This document shows positions 48,711 to 57,120 of a stretch of 64,000 bases of DNA, piece by piece. Below the pieces are notes generated by a model. The model was not told the DNA's origin and made no database searches. It worked only from the letters and a program-made list of their open reading frames with translations. The first letter of the stretch is position 1; each line of letters opens with the position of its first letter. The position numbers and the translations under genes were made by a program. The DNA is taken from assembly GCF_000511955.1 (NCBI RefSeq), contig NZ_AZSU01000002.1:587487-651486 (forward strand), read 5' to 3'. This stretch comes from [Clostridium] ultunense DSM 10521. Its GTDB lineage: Bacteria; Bacillota; Clostridia; Tissierellales; Tepidimicrobiaceae.

Positions 48711-49961
48711 TTGAATAAGATAATGGTGGAGAAGAGTCCTCCATTAAGGGGAAATGTAAGAATAAGTGGAGCAAAAAATTCTGCATTGCCGATTTTGGCA
48801 GCTTCTTTATTGGGAACGGAGGATATTATTCTCGAAGATGTACCAAAGCTTAAGGATGTAGAAGTTATATGTGAGGTTTTATCATCTTTAGGGGCAAAAG
48901 TGGAGTTTTTAGATAAAGGAATTATAAAGATTAATTCTAAGGATATAAACAATTATGAAACCCCCTATGAATTGATGAGCAAGATGAGAGCTTCTTTTCT
49001 TGTAATGGGACCTTTATTGACCAGGCTTGGGAAAACTAAAACATCCTTGCCTGGAGGATGTGCAATAGGGACTAGGCCTATAGATTTACATTTAAAAGGC
49101 TTTAGAGCTTTAGGGGCAGAAATAGATGTAGATCATGGTAATATTGGTGCTTATGCAGATAGATTAGTTGGAGATAGAATCTACTTAGATTTTCCAAGCG
49201 TTGGGGCCACTGAAAATATTATGATGGCTGCAGTAATGGCGGAAGGAGAAACCATAATAGATAATGCAGCTATGGAACCTGAGATAGTGGATTTGGCCAA
49301 TTTTCTTAATAAATTAGGGGCAGATATTAAAGGGGCTGGAACTAGCAGTATTAGAATAAAAGGTGTCAAAGAACTAGGTGGAGCTACCCATTCTATTATT
49401 CCAGATAGGATTGAAGCAGGAACCTTTATGGTAGCAGCAGCTATTACTAAAGGAGATATTGTTGTAGAAAATGTTATAACTAGCCATATTAAGCCTGTAA
49501 TTGCAAAATTAAGAGAGGCCGGATGTCAAATATACGAAAATGGGGATAAAGTAAGGGTAATAGGAGCTGATGAAATAAAAGCTGTAGATATAAAAACTTT
49601 ACCCTATCCAGGATTTCCTACGGATATGCAGGCACAATTTATGTCCCTTATGAGCGTTTCCCAAGGGACAAGTGTAATTATTGAAACGGTCTTTGAAAAC
49701 AGGTTTATGCATGTAGATGAATTGAAGAGAATGGGTGCAGATATTAAAATAGATGGTAGATCTGCAATCATTCAAGGGGTAGACAGTTTAATGTCAGCTC
49801 CAGTAAAGGCTACAGATTTAAGAGCAGGGGCTGCATTAGTATTGGCAGGCTTAGTTTCTGATGGAGTTACAGAAATAGGAGATATTTATCATATAGATAG
49901 AGGATATGATAATATAGAAGAAAAGATAACCAAATTAGGAGCTAAGATATATAGGGTTTAA
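48711..49961 (+). CDS. murA: UDP-GlcNAc 1-carboxyvinyltransferase (MurA)
   Basis: First committed step of peptidoglycan synthesis: enolpyruvyl transfer to UDP-GlcNAc. 416 residues. LRGNVRISGAKNSALPILAA at the start; the active Cys, target of fosfomycin, is intact in GGCAIGTRPIDLHLKG near residue 116. TTG 48711 after AGGAGGGG. Position before spoIID corresponds to MurAA of Bacillus. Confidence 0.97.
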   Translation: MNKIMVEKSPPLRGNVRISGAKNSALPILAASLLGTEDIILEDVPKLKDVEVICEVLSSLGAKVEFLDKGIIKINSKDINNYETPYELMSKMRASFLVMGPLLTRLGKTKTSLPGGCAIGTRPIDLHLKGFRALGAEIDVDHGNIGAYADRLVGDRIYLDFPSVGATENIMMAAVMAEGETIIDNAAMEPEIVDLANFLNKLGADIKGAGTSSIRIKGVKELGGATHSIIPDRIEAGTFMVAAAITKGDIVVENVITSHIKPVIAKLREAGCQIYENGDKVRVIGADEIKAVDIKTLPYPGFPTDMQAQFMSLMSVSQGTSVIIETVFENRFMHVDELKRMGADIKIDGRSAIIQGVDSLMSAPVKATDLRAGAALVLAGLVSDGVTEIGDIYHIDRGYDNIEEKITKLGAKIYRV

Positions 49962-49965
49962 TTAA

Positions 49966-50081
49966 TGGACAATTTTGACAGTTCACAATGCATGGTTCAC
50001 AATTGATAATTCTTGGCGGATGAATTCGCCAATACATATTTAGTAATTATGGGGCGACCAAAGGTCGCCCCATTTTTATTT
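49966..50081. repeat. Composite intergenic repeat, with terminator of murA at its end
   Basis: Starts with AATGGACAATTTTGACAGTT and CACAATGCATGGTTCACAATTG, continues with a hairpin TTGGCG-CGCCAA (50013-50032), and ends with GGGGCGACC-AAA-GGTCGCCCC (50051-50071) followed by ATTTTTATTT, a good terminator. The same unit types occur at 8824, 39190, 51256 and 56899. Confidence 0.7.
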
Positions 50082-50241
50082 AATGCTATTGTATAACCCT
50101 GGAACTAGCAGTATAAGACTTACCTTCGAAGGGTATTCCTACTTTCCACTTCTAAATTGGCAATCTAAGATGCTTAATCTTGTTATAATTTTATCTTCCC
50201 TAGCATATTATATTGTATACTTAAGGCAAGAGGGGGAAAAG

Positions 50242-51279
50242 ATGAGAAAAATCGGAATATATACTGTTGTGGTTTTGGTAATTATTATTTTTATACCATC
50301 CATAATAGTTAAAACTTTTAATTTTGTTCCTAAGGAAAACAAAATGGGGAAGAAAATTGTTAGGTCTCAGGTAGAGGAAAGTCCTTCTGAAAATGAATTT
50401 AATGGGAACATAAAAGTATATGATACTAGGAATCAGCAGGTTATAGATATGGCTTTAGAAGAATATGTAAAAGGAGTTGTAGCAGCTGAAATGCCTGCTG
50501 AATTCCATATTGAAGCCTTAAAAGCTCAAGCCGTGGCTAGCAGAACCTATGCCATAAGTAGGACTTTAAAATATAGAGAAGGCCATCCTGATCATATTGA
50601 GGCTCCCCTTTGTACAGGCATTCACTGCCAGGCCTATCTTACACTAGAAGAGTTAAACAATATCCATGCCAAAGATTGGGAGGAAAAATATTGGCCTAAA
50701 ATTGAAGAAGCAGTTGTTTCAACTAAAGGGCAAATTTTATATTATGGAGGAGAGATAATAGAACCTCTATACCACTCTACCAGTGGAGGGATGACAGAGG
50801 ATGCTTTAAATGTATTTGCAGTAGATCTACCTTATTTGAAAGCAGTTGAAAGTCCCTATGAGGAAGATGCTCCTAAATTCAGGAGTTTAATCACAATGAC
50901 AGGGGATGAATTTGTTGAGAAATTGCTTAAAAAATATCCAGGTTCTAATATTACTAAGGATAATCTAGGGGAAAAGATTAAGCTAGTAGAAAAAACCCAA
51001 AGTGGAAGGATAAAAAAATTAGCCATAGATGGTTCAGTAGTAAATGGCAGGGAAATAAGGGAGTTATTCGAACTTAATTCTACTAATTTTAAGATAACTT
51101 TTAATCCAAAGACCAATATAGTAGATATTGAAACCATAGGTTATGGCCATGGAGTAGGCATGAGTCAATGGGGAGCTAACGGCATGGCCAAGAATGGCAG
51201 GGATTATGAAGAAATATTGAAACATTATTATACGGGCGTAGAATTACATCAAATGACAATGGACAATTTAAATAATTGA
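50242..51279 (+). CDS. spoIID: Stage II sporulation protein D (SpoIID), lytic transglycosylase
   Basis: Cuts denuded glycan strands during engulfment. 345 residues with an N-terminal membrane anchor at about 5-22, then the SpoIID domain: EEYVKGVVAAEMPAEFHIEA holds the catalytic Glu, ALKAQAVASRTYAISR follows, and GYGHGVGMSQWGANGMA is the C-terminal signature. ATG 50242 follows AGGGGG; a longer frame into the intergenic repeat is rejected. The last codons (MDNLNN) lie in repeat sequence. Sigma-E control is expected but no promoter was identified. Confidence 0.94.
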   Translation: MRKIGIYTVVVLVIIIFIPSIIVKTFNFVPKENKMGKKIVRSQVEESPSENEFNGNIKVYDTRNQQVIDMALEEYVKGVVAAEMPAEFHIEALKAQAVASRTYAISRTLKYREGHPDHIEAPLCTGIHCQAYLTLEELNNIHAKDWEEKYWPKIEEAVVSTKGQILYYGGEIIEPLYHSTSGGMTEDALNVFAVDLPYLKAVESPYEEDAPKFRSLITMTGDEFVEKLLKKYPGSNITKDNLGEKIKLVEKTQSGRIKKLAIDGSVVNGREIRELFELNSTNFKITFNPKTNIVDIETIGYGHGVGMSQWGANGMAKNGRDYEEILKHYYTGVELHQMTMDNLNN

Positions 51280-51395
51280 ACAATTAATGGTAGGGGCGGA
51301 TCTGTATATCTGCCCTGTTTATATTTTACTATATTATTTTTAGAACGGGTACATAAAGCGGGCAGACCCATGAGTCTGCCCCTATATATTTTTCT
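51256..51395. repeat. Composite intergenic repeat, with terminator of spoIID at its end
   Basis: CAATGGACAATT and GAACAATTAATGG, then GGGCGGAT with ATCTGCCC (51295-51315), then GGGCAGAC (51360-51367) with GTCTGCCC (51374-51381) followed by CTATATATTTTTC. The first unit overlaps the end of spoIID. Confidence 0.7.
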
Positions 51396-51462
51396 GGAAA
51401 TTTTTATTTATCCATGTATTAAATAGATAAAAGTGGAAATAATACCTAATGGAGGTGGGGGA

Positions 51463-52248
51463 ATGAAAAATAGATTGGCTAAATTAATTGAAAAAGATGG
51501 ATTTTATATTATTCTATTTATCTGTGTATGTGTAGTAGCTATTTCAGCAGTATTTGCTTCTAGGAGAAATTTAACTGAAAGCAATAAAGACAATCTATCC
51601 CAGGTTGAGGATTTTATCATCATAGATGAAGAATTAGGATTAGAATCTTCTACAATATCTGAGGATAAAGAAGATGAAAAAGTAATGGAACCAATGGAAG
51701 AAATAAGAGAATTTGTGGATGAAGAATTAGTTGAAGAGGAAGAAGCTAAGGAAACAATGTCAGAGGGAGAAATAGAAGAAATGGATGAAGATTTAGAATT
51801 TATTGAGGAAGAGAATATTGAAGAATTGGCTGAAAGTATGATAAAACCGGTAGAAGGAATATTAGGAGCTGATTTTACAAAGGATAATCTAATCTATTCG
51901 GAAACTTTAGACGAATGGACAGGACATAAAGGGATAGATATATTGGCAGAGGAAGGGAGCCAAGTAGTAGCTGCTCTATCAGGAAAAGTACAAGAAGTAT
52001 ATAATGATCAATTATGGGGAACAGTAATTATACTAGACCATGGAAATGGGATTATGACTAAGTATGCTAATCTATCTACGGAAAATATGGTACAAGAAGG
52101 TGTACAGGTGAACAAGGGGGAAGTAATAGGCAAGGTCGGTAGAACAGCTTCAATAGAAATGATGATGGAGCCTCATATCCATTTTGAAGTCATAAAAGAT
52201 GGGATGAGCGTTGATCCTAAACAACATATACCAGCCTTTATCTATTGA
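51463..52248 (+). CDS. spoIIQ: SpoIIQ-type LytM (M23) protein with complete metal site
   Basis: 261 residues. One membrane helix at about 14-34, a long acidic stalk (about 45-130, rich in Glu), and a LytM domain at about 140-255. GHKGIDILAEEG gives H-x-x-x-D and EPHIHFEVI gives H-x-H, so all zinc ligands are present, as reported for Clostridioides difficile but not for Bacillus SpoIIQ, which lacks one. It should form the forespore side of the SpoIIQ-SpoIIIAH channel. ATG 51463 follows ATGGAGGTGGGG. Lies between spoIID and spoIIID. Confidence 0.88.
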   Translation: MKNRLAKLIEKDGFYIILFICVCVVAISAVFASRRNLTESNKDNLSQVEDFIIIDEELGLESSTISEDKEDEKVMEPMEEIREFVDEELVEEEEAKETMSEGEIEEMDEDLEFIEEENIEELAESMIKPVEGILGADFTKDNLIYSETLDEWTGHKGIDILAEEGSQVVAALSGKVQEVYNDQLWGTVIILDHGNGIMTKYANLSTENMVQEGVQVNKGEVIGKVGRTASIEMMMEPHIHFEVIKDGMSVDPKQHIPAFIY

Positions 52249-52342
52249 AACTAGTATATATTTGTTCTATTAGGAATTTAAAATGCATATGTATTTACAA
52301 AGATTAAAAACCCAAAACAAAGTTCAAAGGGGGTAGACCTAT

Positions 52343-52597
52343 TTGAAAGATTATATAGAAGAAAGGGCATTGGAAATTGCAAAGTACATAATAAGTGAAA
52401 AAGCTACTGTGAGGCAAGCAGCAGGTGTTTTTGGAGTGAGTAAGAGTACAGTTCATAAGGATGTGACAGAACGTCTTCCCAAGATAAACCCTCTTATAGC
52501 AACTATGGTAAAACAGGTTCTGGAGCAAAACAAAGCCGAAAGGCATATTAGAGGGGGGAAAGCAACTAAATTAAAATACAAAGCCATCAACGATTAA
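52343..52597 (+). CDS. spoIIID: Sporulation transcription factor SpoIIID
   Basis: 84 residues. Helix-turn-helix TVRQAAGVFGVSKSTVHKDV and a basic C-terminal helix (AERHIRGGKATKLKYK). Controls mother-cell genes after sigma-E. TTG 52343 follows AAGGGGG at nine bases. Followed by a terminator, then mbl as in Bacillus. Confidence 0.97.
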   Translation: MKDYIEERALEIAKYIISEKATVRQAAGVFGVSKSTVHKDVTERLPKINPLIATMVKQVLEQNKAERHIRGGKATKLKYKAIND

Positions 52598-52599
52598 AT

Positions 52600-52650
52600 A
52601 GGCCCATAAGGAAAGACAAAAGTCTATCCTTATGGCCTTTTGGGTTTTTT
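52600..52650 (+). terminator. Terminator of spoIIID
   Basis: AGGCCCATAAGGA pairs with TCCTTATGGCCT with one bulge and an inner AGAC-GTCT helix; TTTTGGGTTTTTT follows. Confidence 0.8.
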
Positions 52651-52750
52651 GGATAATATTGCATATTTAAAAGGAATTTTTGGAATTATGGAGAATATAT
52701 ATGATATAATGTATAAGTGTATAGATATGATTAAAAGGGGGCAAATATAT

Positions 52751-53779
52751 ATGGCTGCTTTTAGGACGGATTTAGGCATCGACTTGGGAACGGCGAGTAT
52801 TTTAGTATATGCAAAAGGTAAAGGAATAGTATTAAATGAACCTTCAGTTGTGGCGATCGATCAGAATACCAATAAATTTTTAGCTGTAGGTGAGGAAGCT
52901 AAAAAGATGTTAGGAAGAACCCCGGGAAATATAATTGCTTTACGCCCTATGAAAGATGGAGTAATTTCCAATTATCAGGTTACCGAAAAGATGTTGAAAT
53001 ATTTTTTTACCAAGGCTATGGGAAAAACCATCTTCAAACCAAGAGTTATAATATGTGTACCCAGTGGGATTACGGAAGTGGAAAAGAGGGCAGTATTAGA
53101 GGCTAGTAACCATGCTGGTGCTAGAAGGACTTTCCTTATTGAAGAACCTATAGCTGCCGCAATAGGAGCAGGAATAGATATAACGGAACCCAATGGAAAT
53201 ATGATTGTAGACATAGGTGGTGGGACTACAGATGTGGCAGTTATTTCCTTAGGAGGTATAGTTATAAGTAGGTCTATGAAGATTGCAGGAGACGAATGTA
53301 ATGAATCCATCGTTAGATATATAAGGAAGAAACACAATATGATGATAGGGGAAAGGAGTGCAGAGGATTTAAAAATCCAAATAGGAACGGCATACCCTAG
53401 AGAAAAAGAGGTATTCATGGAAGTGAGGGGTAGAAATCTATTAACTGGATTGCCAAGGACTGTTAAGATATCCTCTAGTGAAATGTTAGAGGCTTTAGAA
53501 GAGCCTATTTCCCAAATAATGGAGACCGTCCATTCCGTTTTGGAAAAAACCCCTCCAGAATTAGCAGCTGATATAGGAGATAAGGGAATAGTTATGACTG
53601 GCGGTGGAGCTTTATTATATGGATTGGATAGACTTATTACGGAAAAAACCGGTATAAAGACAAATATTGTGGAGGACCCCATCGGTTCAGTAGCCATAGG
53701 GACAGGAAGAGCCTTAGAATGGGTAAACTTATTGGAGTCGGATTTAATAGATTCGGATTCTATTAGGATAAATAATTAA
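52751..53779 (+). CDS. mbl: MreB/Mbl actin-like cell-shape protein
   Basis: 342 residues. FRTDLGIDLGTASILVYAKG (phosphate 1), VDIGGGTTDVAVISLGG (phosphate 2), MTGGGALLYGLDRLI (adenosine motif) and NEPSVVAIDQ. Forms membrane-bound filaments that guide wall synthesis. Position after spoIIID and before the flagellar rod genes is that of Bacillus mbl, so I use this name; mreB cannot be excluded. ATG 52751 is preceded by AAAAGGGGG. An ATG in front of spurious upstream codons is rejected. Confidence 0.94.
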   Translation: MAAFRTDLGIDLGTASILVYAKGKGIVLNEPSVVAIDQNTNKFLAVGEEAKKMLGRTPGNIIALRPMKDGVISNYQVTEKMLKYFFTKAMGKTIFKPRVIICVPSGITEVEKRAVLEASNHAGARRTFLIEEPIAAAIGAGIDITEPNGNMIVDIGGGTTDVAVISLGGIVISRSMKIAGDECNESIVRYIRKKHNMMIGERSAEDLKIQIGTAYPREKEVFMEVRGRNLLTGLPRTVKISSSEMLEALEEPISQIMETVHSVLEKTPPELAADIGDKGIVMTGGGALLYGLDRLITEKTGIKTNIVEDPIGSVAIGTGRALEWVNLLESDLIDSDSIRINN

Positions 53780-53846
53780 AGTCCTATAAAAAGATGCCGA
53801 TAATAACTATTGAGATTTATATTTGGATTATAGGAAGGGGATTCAA

Positions 53847-54896
53847 ATGAACCGAGGATTATATATCAATGCTACTTCATTAGCCACTAATCAAAAAAAG
53901 CTAGAGGTATTAACTAATAATTTAGCCAATGTAAATACAACGGGTTTTAAGAAGGATATGTCTTTAACGGAGACCTTTCCTGAAAAGCTATTGTCAAAAA
54001 TAAATGGTCAAAAACCTAGAACTAGGTTAAGAGGGGAAAACCAAATAGACTATGAAACCGATGGACAGGTTCATAGGGCTAGTACTAATAATGGATTTTT
54101 TGTCATAGAAACCCCAATGGGCAATAGCTATGTGAAGGATATCCGTTTTATTGTAGATGATGAAGGATATTTTAGAACTTTTTATCAAGATGGTAGAGAA
54201 GATTATAAGACAGACTATGAAAATTTTATAACCGATGGACAGGGCAATAGATTGCAAGGAGAAGCAGGGGATATAGAAGGACTTTTACAAGGGATTATAT
54301 ACCATCCTCCTTCTTCTCGGATAATAGGTACTATGAACGCAGGATTAAAATTCCAAAAGATTGTCACAGATTTTACCCAGGGGAATATAAGTGAAACAGG
54401 TGGAACCTATGATTTAGCTTTAAATGGTCCTGGATTCTTTAAGATAGCTGATCAAGAGGGGAATATTTATTATACTAGGGATGGTTCTTTTGTTGTAAAT
54501 GAAGAGGGGGCCCTTTCCACGCTAAGGGGAGAAACAGTACAGGGAGTAGGCGGAGCTATATATATAGAAGGGAATGAAGTGACAATAGGCACTAATGGAG
54601 CAGTAATAGTAGATGGCAATACAGTAGGTACTTTAGATGTAGTAGACTTAGAAAATAGGGAATTTTTAAGGAAAATTGGGGACAATCTGTACCAAATGGC
54701 AGAAGGAGTGGAGGCAGGAGAAATTTCCTTTGAAGGAGAGGTACTACAGGGGTATCTGGAAAACTCTAACGTAAATGCTATTGAGGAAATGGTTGAGATG
54801 ATAACATTGCTTAGGGAATATGAAGCAGGACAAAAGGCAATTAGGGTACAGGATGAGATGCTTGAGAAGGCTTCAAATGAAATAGGAAGAGTGTAG
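53847..54896 (+). CDS. Flagellar rod/hook-basal-body protein (FlgF/FlhO type)
   Basis: 349 residues. N-terminal rod motif LEVLTNNLANVNTTGFKKDM and C-terminal NVNAIEEMVEMITLLREYEA, both needed for rod assembly, with a central domain that holds DLALNGPGFFKIADQEGNIY. Longer than FlgG because of an insertion at about 60-150. Order mbl, this gene, FlgG-like gene matches mbl-flhO-flhP of Bacillus. ATG 53847 after GGAAGGGG. Confidence 0.92.
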   Translation: MNRGLYINATSLATNQKKLEVLTNNLANVNTTGFKKDMSLTETFPEKLLSKINGQKPRTRLRGENQIDYETDGQVHRASTNNGFFVIETPMGNSYVKDIRFIVDDEGYFRTFYQDGREDYKTDYENFITDGQGNRLQGEAGDIEGLLQGIIYHPPSSRIIGTMNAGLKFQKIVTDFTQGNISETGGTYDLALNGPGFFKIADQEGNIYYTRDGSFVVNEEGALSTLRGETVQGVGGAIYIEGNEVTIGTNGAVIVDGNTVGTLDVVDLENREFLRKIGDNLYQMAEGVEAGEISFEGEVLQGYLENSNVNAIEEMVEMITLLREYEAGQKAIRVQDEMLEKASNEIGRV

Positions 54897-54907
54897 GAGG
54901 TTAAAAA

Positions 54908-55702
54908 ATGAGAGCATTATGGACTGCCGCAACAGGCATGAAATCACAACAGTTTAATATAGACACTATAGCAAATAACTTATCCAATGTAAATACAACA
55001 TCCTATAAGACACAGAGGGCTGAATTTAAAGATTTGTTCTATACTACCTTAAAAAGAACCAATATGGTAGATGAAGAGGGAAGACCTGTAAATCTTGAAG
55101 TAGGCCATGGGGTCATGCCTACGGCTACTAAAAAGGATTTTAGGAATGGTAGTTTTATGGAAACCAATGGTACTTTTGATTTGGCCATTGATGGAGATGG
55201 TTTTTTTGCAGTATTATTACCCAATGATGAAATCAGATATACCAGGGATGGTAGTTTTAAACTGAGTGTAGATTTTGACGAAGGGATGCTAGTAACTTCA
55301 GAAGGTTATATTGTGATGAGTGAAGATGAGGATGAAATACTAATAGAGTCTGGCCTAAGAGATATTACCATCGATGATTTAGGATATATTACAGGGGTAG
55401 ATGAAGAAGGAGAAATAGTAGAGTTAGGAAGGATTGGATTATTTAGGTTTACCAACCCAGAGGGTTTATTATCGGAAGGCCAAAACTTATATAGCGAGAC
55501 GGTAGCCTCAGGGGAAGGGATACTTGTTGAAACTGATGAGATGAAGGGTAGAGTGATACAAGGCTATCTAGAAGCTTCTAATGTACAGGTAGTAGACGAA
55601 ATGGTTAAGATGATCACAGCCCAGAGGGCCTATGAGATCAATTCAAAGACTATACAAACTGCCGATGAAATGCTTCAATTGACCAACAATTTAAAAAGAT
55701 AA
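54908..55702 (+). CDS. flgG: Flagellar distal-rod protein (FlgG/FlhP type)
   Basis: 264 residues. MRALWTAATGMKSQQFNIDT, NNLSNVNTTSYKTQRAEFKD, DLAIDGDGFFAVLLP and the C-terminal EASNVQVVDEMVKMITAQRA all match FlgG. Eleven bases after the previous gene, RBS AGGAGG; part of one rod operon with the next two genes. Confidence 0.95.
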   Translation: MRALWTAATGMKSQQFNIDTIANNLSNVNTTSYKTQRAEFKDLFYTTLKRTNMVDEEGRPVNLEVGHGVMPTATKKDFRNGSFMETNGTFDLAIDGDGFFAVLLPNDEIRYTRDGSFKLSVDFDEGMLVTSEGYIVMSEDEDEILIESGLRDITIDDLGYITGVDEEGEIVELGRIGLFRFTNPEGLLSEGQNLYSETVASGEGILVETDEMKGRVIQGYLEASNVQVVDEMVKMITAQRAYEINSKTIQTADEMLQLTNNLKR

Positions 55703-55715
55703 TGGGGTGAATTAA

Positions 55716-56030
55716 GTGGAGATGAATGTGGATCTAAATATTGACCCAACAATATTACATAAGCAAATGGAATCAATAGATGCTGATAAGGACGATGAAG
55801 CCCTAAGGCAGGTCTGTAAAGAATTTGAGTCCATATTTTTATCCATGATGTTCAAAGAGATGAAAAAGACCATACCAGAAGATGGACTAATAGAGAAGAG
55901 TACAGGTAGGGAGATATTTGAAGATATGCATATTGACGAACTATCCAAAGAGATAGCTAATGGGGATGATGGATTAGGTATAGCTGAGATGTTATATCAA
56001 CAATTTAAAAATGGTTATATTAGCTGGTAG
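55716..56030 (+). CDS. Rod-binding protein, FlgJ N-terminal domain only
   Basis: 104 residues. ALRQVCKEFESIFLSMMFKE and ESTGREIFEDM-type segment (KSTGREIFEDMHIDELSKEI) match the rod-cap domain of FlgJ. The muramidase half found in proteobacterial FlgJ is absent; the next gene supplies a lytic enzyme separately. GTG 55716 is five bases after GGGGTGA; an ATG lies six bases on. Confidence 0.9.
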   Translation: MEMNVDLNIDPTILHKQMESIDADKDDEALRQVCKEFESIFLSMMFKEMKKTIPEDGLIEKSTGREIFEDMHIDELSKEIANGDDGLGIAEMLYQQFKNGYISW

Positions 56031-56042
56031 GAGGTAAGTATA

Positions 56043-56912
56043 ATGGGGAAGAAAGCATTAGCTATGCTAATGATTTTGACCATATTGTTTGTAGTAGCCA
56101 ATACTGGATTTTCTCAGAATAAAAATCCTTCTAAGGAAGAGGTAGAAAAGATTATTGAGGAAGTTGCTACTAAAAGGGGTATTCCCAGTATCATATTAAA
56201 ATGTATTGCTAAAATAGAGAGCACTTTCAGACAGTTTGATAAAAACGGTAAGCCTTTAATAGGGGCGGGCAGATATATTGGCATAATGCAGATAGATGGA
56301 AAGGGAAATATTTATAATTTAGAAAAGCTCAAAAACGACCCTGTATATAATATAGAAGCTGGGGCAGACCATCTATTGGGGAAATGGAAGACTGCTAATG
56401 ATAAAATGGCTCAAATAGGGAATATGGATCCAAATATATTGGAACATTGGTATTTTGCCCTATGGGGTTATAATGGATTATCGGATAAAAATGATCCAAA
56501 TAAAAGTGTCAAAACATATCAAGATAGGATATATGAAATAGCCCTAAAGGATTATAAACAAAAGATAACCCCTATTAGCAGAAGGTCTGTACCTAGTAGG
56601 GGTGGATACCCTAGAAACGATAAAAGGATTTCAACACCTGAAGAATACCATGAAGGTGATATAGTAAAATACAAACCTGGAGATATTGTAAATCCGAATA
56701 CCATGGAAAAGGCAAAGGGAAAAGACTTTTTAGTACTCCATGAGGGGCCAAGAGGCAAAGCAATAGGCACTGTAAAGGAAGACCAAACTATGACCATATT
56801 AGAGGGGCCAGTTTTAAGACGAGGTTTTTATTTCTACAAAGTTAAAATAAATGAAGATTCAAGGGAAGGCTGGGTTTATGGGAATTGGATAGTTTTATCA
56901 ATGGACAATTGA
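56043..56912 (+). CDS. Secreted lytic transglycosylase (SLT) with C-terminal SH3-like domain
   Basis: 289 residues. Signal peptide at 1-24 (MLMILTILFVVANTGFSQ). SLT domain: ILKCIAKIESTFRQFDKNGK holds the catalytic Glu, YIGIMQIDGKGN and IEAGADHLLGKWK follow, and ALWGYNGL is the substrate-binding end. C-terminal part looks SH3-like (LHEGPRGKAIGTVKEDQTMT, GWVYGNWI). Directly after the FlgJ-like gene, so it may open peptidoglycan for the rod. Ends in LSMDN, the last two codons of which come from the intergenic repeat. Confidence 0.88.
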   Translation: MGKKALAMLMILTILFVVANTGFSQNKNPSKEEVEKIIEEVATKRGIPSIILKCIAKIESTFRQFDKNGKPLIGAGRYIGIMQIDGKGNIYNLEKLKNDPVYNIEAGADHLLGKWKTANDKMAQIGNMDPNILEHWYFALWGYNGLSDKNDPNKSVKTYQDRIYEIALKDYKQKITPISRRSVPSRGGYPRNDKRISTPEEYHEGDIVKYKPGDIVNPNTMEKAKGKDFLVLHEGPRGKAIGTVKEDQTMTILEGPVLRRGFYFYKVKINEDSREGWVYGNWIVLSMDN

Positions 56913-56930
56913 CAATTAATTAAAAATGGG
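56899..56930. repeat. Short GACAATT intergenic repeat at the end of the transglycosylase gene
   Basis: ATCAATGGACAATTGACAAT followed by TAATT. The first GACAAT holds the last two codons of the gene and its TGA stop follows. Same unit as at 49966 and 51256. Confidence 0.65.
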
Positions 56931-56934
56931 GATT

Positions 56935-56978
56935 AATCCCTCCTTTAGCTGGTAATAATATTAGCTAAAGGAGGGATT
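56935..56978 (+). promoter_or_regulatory. 16-bp perfect hairpin covering the ribosome binding site of a small ORF
   Basis: AATCCCTCCTTTAGCT (56935-56950) pairs with AGCTAAAGGAGGGATT (56963-56978) around a 12-base loop. The right arm contains AAAGGAGGG, spaced six bases from ATG 56981. It may also be a terminator (TTTTA follows). Confidence 0.7.
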
Positions 56979-56980
56979 TT

Positions 56981-57058
56981 ATGAGGAAAAGGATAATTTA
57001 TACCTTTTTTGCTATTATGCTTACAATATTTACAGTAGGAATCATTTTGTATAATTGA
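56981..57058 (+). CDS. 25-residue membrane peptide, unknown
   Basis: Reads MRKRIIYTFFAIMLTIFTVG then IILYN: basic start followed by one membrane segment. It has an excellent ribosome binding site, but that site is buried in a 16-bp hairpin. The layout resembles small hydrophobic toxins of type I systems or small regulatory membrane peptides; no antisense RNA was identified. Too short for homology. A good terminator follows within 15 bases, which supports a real short transcript. Confidence 0.4.
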   Translation: MRKRIIYTFFAIMLTIFTVGIILYN

Positions 57059-57071
57059 CGTTTTAAAGATG

Positions 57072-57107
57072 AAAAACTGGACAGATTTTCTGTCCAGTTT
57101 TTCCTTT
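57072..57107. terminator. Bidirectional terminator between convergent genes
   Basis: AAAAACTGGACAG pairs perfectly with CTGTCCAGTTTTT. It serves the small ORF on the plus strand and the large secreted protein on the minus strand. Confidence 0.9.
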
Positions 57108-57120
57108 TAGAGGTCTATTG

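Noticed and set aside
52975-53697. 240-codon open frame antisense to mbl
   Set aside because: Shadow of the coding strand; no ribosome binding site, composition driven by mbl codons.
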